Source: Chthonomonadaceae bacterium (lineage in GTDB: Bacteria > Armatimonadota > Chthonomonadetes > Chthonomonadales > Chthonomonadaceae). From it: 6,714 nucleotides of DNA. A program made the translations under genes and the position numbers. The notes below the pieces were generated by a model that did no database searches, had not been told where the DNA came from, and worked only from the letters and a program-made list of their open reading frames with translations. The stretch spans positions 1 through 6,714 of the forward strand of contig JACMPS010000206.1 of the NCBI GenBank assembly GCA_014377395.1, read 5' to 3'. The first letter of the stretch is position 1. The number at the start of each line of letters is the position of its first letter. Below, one piece after another: positions 1 to 3,845 of the stretch.

Positions 1-123
1 CGACAAACCCCGACACTGGAGAGACCAGCCTTTTGCGCCCCCTTGATGCAAAACAGGAAGACCACGAGGAAGAACTATTGCGCCCCGCCGCAAAGGACAC
101 TCACCATAAGGACATTTGAGCAT
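1..123 (-). CDS. N-terminal fragment of a cysteine-containing ORF, possible zinc ribbon, cut by the window edge
   Basis: Reading leftward from an ATG at 121-123, 41 codons stay open to the window edge. The peptide begins MLKCPYGECPLRRG and reaches GWSLQCRGLS at the edge. Cys4 and Cys9 form a C-x4-C knuckle, and a third cysteine (Cys37) falls just before the edge, as expected if a second knuckle follows. The arrangement recalls N-terminal zinc ribbons of DNA-binding proteins or transposases, but the family is not recognised. A GAGGAG Shine-Dalgarno-like run at 127-132 sits only 3 bases before the ATG, which is short. The frame is open upstream to a TGA at 166-168, so a GTG at 157-159 is a weaker alternative start with no visible ribosome binding site. 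A palindromic repeat copy lies directly upstream. The fragment is short, so it could be chance. Confidence 0.42.
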   Translation of the reverse strand, partial: MLKCPYGECPLRRGAIVLPRGLPVLHQGGAKGWSLQCRGLS

Positions 124-164
124 CTTCTCCTCGTTCAGGAATGGCTGTGAAGCAATCACGCTGG

Positions 165-220
165 ATCAATGTCCGCAGGACTACCGGCAAAGCCGCTAGC
201 GGCGAATTTATTCCGCCGGA
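165..220 (-). repeat. Compound palindromic intergenic repeat, copy 1 (divergent)
   Basis: Read on the minus strand this holds the same modules in the same order as the copies near 2730 and 6630. First is an AT-core palindrome (CCGGCGGAATAAATTCGCCG), then CTAG, then a short GC-rich linker, then an AGTCC...GGAC hairpin. The second hairpin pairs 171-174 with 178-181. The CTAG lies inside a perfect 12-base palindrome, gccgctagcggc, at 192-203. Copy 1 differs from the others mainly in the stem (CGGCGG in place of CCGGGG) and in the linker. It lies in the gap between the left-edge ORF and the DUF1501 gene. Confidence 0.6.
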
Positions 221-293
221 TCAATTATCGAAAAGGTTTCGCCGCATCTATTCCGCCGTCCCCAAAATTTCGTTATGCCGTTTTGTTCCGCCG
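211..293. repeat. Three spaced TTCCGCCG octamers
   Basis: The octamer ttccgccg occurs at 211-218, 251-258 and 286-293, with start-to-start distances of 40 and 35 bases. A near match, tttcgccg, lies at 237-244. The first octamer is also the outer arm of repeat copy 1. The stretch is non-coding on the available evidence and lies just past the stop codon of the DUF1501 gene. It may be decayed repeat material or a spaced protein-binding array. The sequence alone does not decide. Confidence 0.4.
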
Positions 294-335
294 CACCCAC
301 GAAAAATCACTTTCTTAATCCACTCCACCAATCCG

Positions 336-1757
336 CTAAGCCATCACTCCGGTAGCGACTTCGCCAAAAACATCAGTCAGACGGAAATCACGCCCGCCAT
401 AACGATAGGTTAATTTCTTGTGATCCATTCCTAGCAAATGAAGCATTGTCGCGTGGAGGTCATGGATGTGCATTTTGTTGTCTTGCGCGTAGTAGCCGTA
501 ATCGTCCGTAGAGCCATAAACTGTTCCCGGCTTGACGCCGCCCCCTGCCATCCACATCGTAAAGCCATGCGGGTTGTGATCGCGCCCGTCGCCACCCTGA
601 GCCGTCGGGGTACGCCCGAACTCTCCGCCCCAGACCACAAGCGTGTCCTTCAGTAAACCCCGTGCCTTTAAGTCTTTCAGTAGTCCTGCAATCGGCTTGT
701 CCACCTCTTTTGCATTGTTCGTGTGTCCGTTGCGAAGATCGCCGTGCTGATCCCACTTGTAACTGTGCGACACCTGCACAAAGCGAACGCCCTTTTCCAC
801 AAACCGCCGTGCCAGCAAACACTGCCTTCCGAAGTTATCTGTTGGCTTGTCGTCAATGCCATAAAGGTCTTTGGTAATTTTGCTTTCCGTCGAGAGGTCC
901 ATGATTTCAGGGGCAACGGTTTGCATCCGAAACGCCAACTCAAAGGCTTGAATTCTGCCCTCCAACTGCGGGTCTACTCCAAAATGCTTGAGTTGATCCT
1001 CGTTCATATCTTTCAGAAGATCGAGTTGCATTCTTTGAAGATCAGCGGGAGTCGAAGCATTTTTGATATAGTTGATTGCCGCGTCTTTTGCTGCTATCGC
1101 CGCGTTGCCGATAGGGGTTCCCTGATAAGCAGCCGGAAGAAAACCGCTCGACCAGTTTCCCACGCCGCCATGTCCAAGCGTTGGGCAAATCGTGATAAAG
1201 CCGGGTAGATTCTGGTTTTCCGTTCCCAACCCGTAAGTCACCCATGAACCCATGCTAGGGCGAATAAACGTATCGGAACCCGTGTGCAACTGCAACAAGG
1301 CTCCTCCGTGTGCCGTGTTATCAGCGTGAAGCGAACGAATCACGCATAAATCGTCTACCACGGAGCCGACGTGAGGAAACAGATCGCTGACTTCAATTCC
1401 GCTTTGTCCGTATTTCTTGAATTCCCACGGAGATTTCAGCAGATTTCCGGTTTGCGCGAACTGAACACGGGGTTTTGCAATCGGGCAGGGCTTGCCGTTG
1501 TCACGAGTGAGAAGAGGCTTTGGATCAAAGGTATCTACCTGTGAGGGGCCACCGTGCATAAAGAGGAAAATAACCCGTTTGGCACGAGGGGCAAAGTGCG
1601 GAACTTTCGGAGAGAGCGGACCCGGTGCGGGTTTTCCTTTGGCGTCTGCCCGTGCTTGCTCTTCGAGCAACGAAGCGAGGGCAAGCATCCCGAATCCCAC
1701 ACTGCTGTCGCGTAGCATCTCGCGGCGGGTCGTCGGTTTTAGAAAATTGTTGCACAT
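336..1757 (-). CDS. DUF1501 protein, Tat-exported, alkaline phosphatase/sulfatase superfamily
   Basis: The 473-residue product fits the usual DUF1501 length. A Tat-type signal (TRREML at residues 10-15, then a hydrophobic stretch to about 32, likely cleavage near ARA-DA at 35-38) predicts folded export. Family blocks follow in order: FLFMHGGPSQVDTFDPKP near 63-80 with HGGPS at 68-72, HADNTAHGG at 144-152, KWDQHG at 334-339, GGEFGRTP at 377-384, GRDHNPHGF at 391-399, and HIHDLHATMLHLLG at 430-443. The His and Asp residues in these blocks are candidate metal ligands by analogy with sulfatases. The family's substrate is not known. In planctomycetes such genes usually sit beside DUF1549/DUF1553 cytochrome-like genes, and no such partner is present here. 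The ATG at 1755-1757 is chosen because GAGGA lies 9 bases upstream and the Tat motif then sits at the expected distance. A longer 500-residue reading from 1838 has its own strong Shine-Dalgarno. The gene may be cotranscribed with the 183-residue membrane protein upstream. Confidence 0.93.
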   Translation of the reverse strand: MCNNFLKPTTRREMLRDSSVGFGMLALASLLEEQARADAKGKPAPGPLSPKVPHFAPRAKRVIFLFMHGGPSQVDTFDPKPLLTRDNGKPCPIAKPRVQFAQTGNLLKSPWEFKKYGQSGIEVSDLFPHVGSVVDDLCVIRSLHADNTAHGGALLQLHTGSDTFIRPSMGSWVTYGLGTENQNLPGFITICPTLGHGGVGNWSSGFLPAAYQGTPIGNAAIAAKDAAINYIKNASTPADLQRMQLDLLKDMNEDQLKHFGVDPQLEGRIQAFELAFRMQTVAPEIMDLSTESKITKDLYGIDDKPTDNFGRQCLLARRFVEKGVRFVQVSHSYKWDQHGDLRNGHTNNAKEVDKPIAGLLKDLKARGLLKDTLVVWGGEFGRTPTAQGGDGRDHNPHGFTMWMAGGGVKPGTVYGSTDDYGYYAQDNKMHIHDLHATMLHLLGMDHKKLTYRYGGRDFRLTDVFGEVATGVMA

Positions 1758-1766
1758 GGGATTCCG

Positions 1767-1774
1767 TCCTCTTC
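1767..1774 (-). promoter_or_regulatory. Ribosome binding site that sets the DUF1501 start
   Basis: On the minus strand GAAGAGGA reads 1774 to 1767, with its GAGGA 9 bases before the ATG at 1757. A competing GAGGAGGA at 1852-1859 lies 13 bases before an in-frame ATG at 1838. The downstream site is preferred because it places the twin-arginine motif near the N-terminus. Confidence 0.6.
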
Positions 1775-1885
1775 TCGTGTCGGGGCGTCGCTGGGTCTTC
1801 ACTCTTCGCAAAAGCGAACAAAAAGAAAGTACGCTCATTAGAGATTGTACTTCCTCCTCGACTTAATTTATCTATTTTGACGCGA

Positions 1886-2437
1886 TTAAAGTGATTTTGT
1901 TGCGGTGGAATTCAGGGGCTGAAAATAAATTCGGTAGGCGGAAGCGCGTTCGTCATCGGGAAGAAGCACCTGAAAGGGTGCGGAAGCCCCTGCAATGTTG
2001 CGGGCGACTAAGGCGCGTTCAACGCGGAGGGTATGACTATTCCTATCCAAGAGTTCGACAATAGCTTCAGTATTGTCTAAGGCTTTGGTGGAGCGAAGAC
2101 TGCCACTCACGGTCACAAAACCGAGGCGGCGGCTTGCAGAGGCGGATTCCAGTGCGGGAGCATTGGTGTCGGTCTGGACTGCCAGCAAACTCAATGAGTC
2201 ACTTTTCTGTGAGGGGAAAAGTGAAGGCGCCATTGTCCCAATTCCTATTCCTGCTAACAGACTCACACCGACAGTCGCAATCAACAAACGATTTCTAGTT
2301 TTCTGTCGGAGGGAGCGGGACACCTCGACTTCATGGATTTCCGTTAGCTGAGGGGCATACGGTACAAATTCAATCTCGTCTTTACGTAACGGGACACTCA
2401 CGGCATCCTCCTGAAGCGTCGTGCGCTTCTTTCTCAC
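1886..2437 (-). CDS. Single-pass membrane protein with an FxLYD-like extracytoplasmic domain
   Basis: No named family is recognised with certainty. The 183-residue product has a charged cytosolic N-terminus (residues 1-50, with RQKTRNR at 44-50 just before the membrane) and one transmembrane helix at about 51-70. A short linker follows, then a beta-rich domain at about 105-175. That domain has the look of FxLYD-type domains: GFVTVSGSLRSTKALDNTEA at its start, VELLDRNSHTL in the middle, and APFQVLLPDDE near the end. Such domains are found outside the membrane, and their partners vary. The start is a GTG at 2435-2437 with AAGG four bases upstream, and a strong promoter lies about 43 bases before it. 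The stop is 128 bases before the preferred DUF1501 start (47 before the alternative), in the same direction, so the two can share a transcript. A role in envelope structure or sensing would be a guess. Confidence 0.82.
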   Translation of the reverse strand: MRKKRTTLQEDAVSVPLRKDEIEFVPYAPQLTEIHEVEVSRSLRQKTRNRLLIATVGVSLLAGIGIGTMAPSLFPSQKSDSLSLLAVQTDTNAPALESASASRRLGFVTVSGSLRSTKALDNTEAIVELLDRNSHTLRVERALVARNIAGASAPFQVLLPDDERASAYRIYFQPLNSTATKSL

Positions 2438-2486
2438 TGTGCCTTACCTGAGATCAGGCGGGCTGATAGGTTCACCTTGCAAGAAC

Positions 2487-2516
2487 AGTATATCAAAACA
2501 ACTGCAACTCTGTCAA
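2487..2516 (-). promoter_or_regulatory. Sigma-70-type promoter of the 183-residue membrane protein gene
   Basis: On the minus strand a perfect -35 hexamer TTGACA (2516-2511) is followed after 18 bases by a -10 hexamer TATACT (2492-2487). Transcription would begin near 2480, giving a leader of about 40 bases before the GTG start at 2437. This also supports that start. A CCTGA/TCAGG inverted repeat (2447-2458) lies in the leader. It may be an operator or chance. Confidence 0.75.
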
Positions 2517-2535
2517 CCCTTTTTTGTACAACTGC
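2498..2535 (-). repeat. Direct repeat of GCAGTTGT bracketing the -35 box
   Basis: The octamer GCAGTTGT (minus strand) occurs at 2505-2498, inside the promoter spacer, and at 2535-2528, upstream of the -35 box. The two are exactly 30 bases apart, about three helical turns. An 8-base palindrome, TTGTACAA, overlaps the upstream copy (2524-2531). Same-face spacing around a promoter is typical of operator half-sites, but eight bases repeated twice could be chance. Confidence 0.35.
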
Positions 2536-2564
2536 TCAAAAATAAGTTTTCCTACGTCTACTGA

Positions 2565-2582
2565 TTCAGAGTCTTCAGAGTC
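2565..2582. repeat. Perfect 9-base tandem duplication
   Basis: The unit ttcagagtc occurs twice in a row (2565-2573 and 2574-2582). It lies in the gene-free stretch between 2438 and 2794, which also holds the promoter, the GCAGTTGT repeats and the palindrome at 2725-2758. No credible coding region was seen in that stretch. Confidence 0.6.
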
Positions 2583-2724
2583 TTGCTTTCCTATATCACT
2601 CAACTCTACGACTCAAAAAGCGGAAACATTCGTAATAAAAGTTTTCTCAGGATAGAGAGAAATAGCGTACATGCCTCTGATGTGAACAATTGGAGGAAAG
2701 TGTCGAAATGGAGTGTCTCTGCAA

Positions 2725-2785
2725 TTTCTAGCCGGGGAATTAATTCCTCGGCTAGAAAATGCGAAGTCCATCTTCGTAGACTGAG
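2725..2785 (+). repeat. Compound palindromic intergenic repeat, copy 2
   Basis: A 34-base palindrome at 2725-2758 pairs base by base from tttctagccgggg to its mirror, with one G-T wobble (2735/2748) and the core aattaatt. It is followed by gcgaagtcca and a decayed AGTCC hairpin (2765-2782). From 2732 to 2784 about 45 of 54 aligned positions match copy 3 in the opposite orientation, with one gap. The palindrome lies just past the stop of the 97-residue gene and could stop or protect that transcript. No U-rich run follows it on either strand, so it is not a standard intrinsic terminator. Confidence 0.8.
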
Positions 2786-2794
2786 AGGGTCTAT

Positions 2795-3088
2795 CTAATG
2801 CCCCACTGAATCTTCACGGTAGCCCTGCCGATCATTGCGACCGAGCCGAACACCGAGCAAGTAATCCGTGACGAGTGCGAAAACCGCCAGCAGGAAAATA
2901 TCAATCCCAATCGTGAGCGGCGCGTTTTTCTGAGGGAAATCGGGCAGAGGCAAAAGCCGAGAGGAAAACAAAACCAGAGGAATCGAGAGCGTTTTCATAA
3001 AAACCCGTGCCGCGTCCTGTGTCCACGCTCCCACGCAACCCAACAGCAATCCCGCGAAGATCATCCCCGCCCACCATGTCCAGACCAT
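2795..3088 (-). CDS. Small membrane protein of unknown function, 97 residues
   Basis: Family not recognised. The sequence is strongly hydrophobic. It has a first helix at about 4-23 (WTWWAGMIFAGLLLGCVGAW), a second hydrophobic stretch at about 32-47, and a third at about 59-80 (TIGIDIFLLAVFALVTDYLLG), with a polar basic/acidic tail (RLGRNDRQGYRED). LLGC at 15-18 resembles a lipobox, but the N-terminus lacks the basic residues expected before one, so a plain transmembrane segment is more likely. The ATG at 3086-3088 has GGGGAG with its end about 9 bases upstream, which supports translation. The gene is divergent from the aminopropyltransferase operon, with only 90 bases between the start codons, so both may be controlled from the same gap. 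No convincing promoter hexamers were seen there. Confidence 0.72.
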   Translation of the reverse strand: MVWTWWAGMIFAGLLLGCVGAWTQDAARVFMKTLSIPLVLFSSRLLPLPDFPQKNAPLTIGIDIFLLAVFALVTDYLLGVRLGRNDRQGYREDSVGH

Positions 3089-3163
3089 TTGTTCTTCTCC
3101 CCAGAGCGAGAGATTACTCTCCGCCCTTCTTTTGCACTTTCCACTATGGTATCCTTTACGTTA

Positions 3164-3170
3164 AGAGGAG
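3164..3170 (+). promoter_or_regulatory. Ribosome binding site selecting a TTG start
   Basis: AGAGGAG ends 8 bases before a TTG at 3179-3181. The two in-frame upstream candidates, TTG at 3089 and ATG at 3146, have no comparable site. The first of these would also begin one base from the start codon of the divergent gene. Confidence 0.7.
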
Positions 3171-3178
3171 ACAGTAAA

Positions 3179-3823
3179 TTGAACAAAAGAGCATTCGGAG
3201 CGAAATCAAGGCGACCCGGTACAAAAACATCGCCGCGCCCTCCACAATCCAATCGAGTGACGCAAGCGCGTTCCCCCCGCCCCGTGAAGCCGGAGCCGCC
3301 CGAACCCGCCCCGGTTTTCGAGGTGATAGATCGAACGGAGCAGGAGGACATACGGGCGAAATTGCCGTTTCGGGTTCTGATCGCAGTGCATCGTCCCCGG
3401 TTCCGAGGGCGCGTAGAGCGAGCGGTGGCGCGTGAAGGGTGGGCAGTCACTTCCCTTCTCACAAAGCAAGACCCGGTGGGACAGGTCTCCAAGCCGCCCT
3501 ACCCGCCCGAAATCGTGATTCTTTCGCACGACTTTGGACGGCAAAAAGATTTAGCGATCTTTCGGGCAGTGCAAAAATGGCGTTCGCAAGGTATGATCCT
3601 TGTGGGACTTGTAGAAGACTGCGAGACCGCGCCCGAAACGCATCCGGAATCGGTTCCGAGTTCCCTCTGTGATGTGTGCTTGACCCCGCCGATCAAAACC
3701 GCCGAAGTGAGCGAACTGATCGCAGATCTCTATAAAGCCATGCGAGGTGAACGCGCCCCGGCAATGATTCATCGTGGTCTTACACCCGACACTATCGGGG
3801 AAGAGGACGAAGACGAGGACTGA
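3179..3823 (+). CDS. Degenerate receiver-like (pseudo-receiver) protein with a basic Pro-rich N-terminus
   Basis: The 214-residue product begins MNKRAFGAKS when read from the TTG with the good Shine-Dalgarno. Residues 1-60 are basic and proline-rich and probably disordered. Residues 63-188 alternate strand and helix in the CheY manner: FRVLIAV, then EIVILS, then GMILVGLV, then CDVCLTP and a closing helix VSELIADLYKAM. The residues needed for phosphotransfer are absent. There is no acidic pair after strand 1 (AVHRP), the phospho-Asp position after strand 3 falls on or near Ser116 (ILSHDFG), and the strand-5 Lys-Pro is replaced by TPP. It therefore probably acts as a structural or protein-binding domain. 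The tail is highly acidic (GEEDEDED). The stop is 22 bases before the next start, which suggests cotranscription and a shared role with the aminopropyltransferase fusion. The fold assignment is by eye and could be another Rossmann-like fold. Confidence 0.75.
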   Translation: MNKRAFGAKSRRPGTKTSPRPPQSNRVTQARSPRPVKPEPPEPAPVFEVIDRTEQEDIRAKLPFRVLIAVHRPRFRGRVERAVAREGWAVTSLLTKQDPVGQVSKPPYPPEIVILSHDFGRQKDLAIFRAVQKWRSQGMILVGLVEDCETAPETHPESVPSSLCDVCLTPPIKTAEVSELIADLYKAMRGERAPAMIHRGLTPDTIGEEDEDED

Positions 3824-3845
3824 CCGCGACAGGAGCGAAATTCCA

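Noticed and set aside
141..413. 90-residue plus-strand ORF over the left gap
   Set aside because: It spans repeat copy 1 and the octamers, overlaps the end of the DUF1501 gene, has no Shine-Dalgarno sequence, and has low-complexity basic content with no recognisable domain.
723..1208. 161-residue plus-strand ORF opposite the DUF1501 gene
   Set aside because: It lies wholly antisense to a strongly supported family protein and shows no domain or start signal of its own.
2725..2758. Intrinsic terminator
   Set aside because: The stem is long but has no proper loop and no U-run on either strand, and the same sequence occurs as a dispersed repeat. It is better called a repeat.
2583..2798. 71-residue plus-strand ORF across the palindrome at 2725-2758
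   Set aside because: It runs through repeat copy 2, has no ribosome binding site, and its translation is typical of repeat DNA.
3121..3160. Promoter hexamers TTGCAC and TATGGT before the aminopropyltransferase operon
   Set aside because: The two are only about 7 bases apart, and no partner at 16-18 bases matches well, so no promoter is called.
3089..3178. Upstream in-frame extension of the pseudo-receiver gene (TTG 3089 or ATG 3146)
   Set aside because: Neither start has a Shine-Dalgarno sequence, and the first begins one base from the divergent start codon. TTG 3179 has AGAGGAG at 8 bases.
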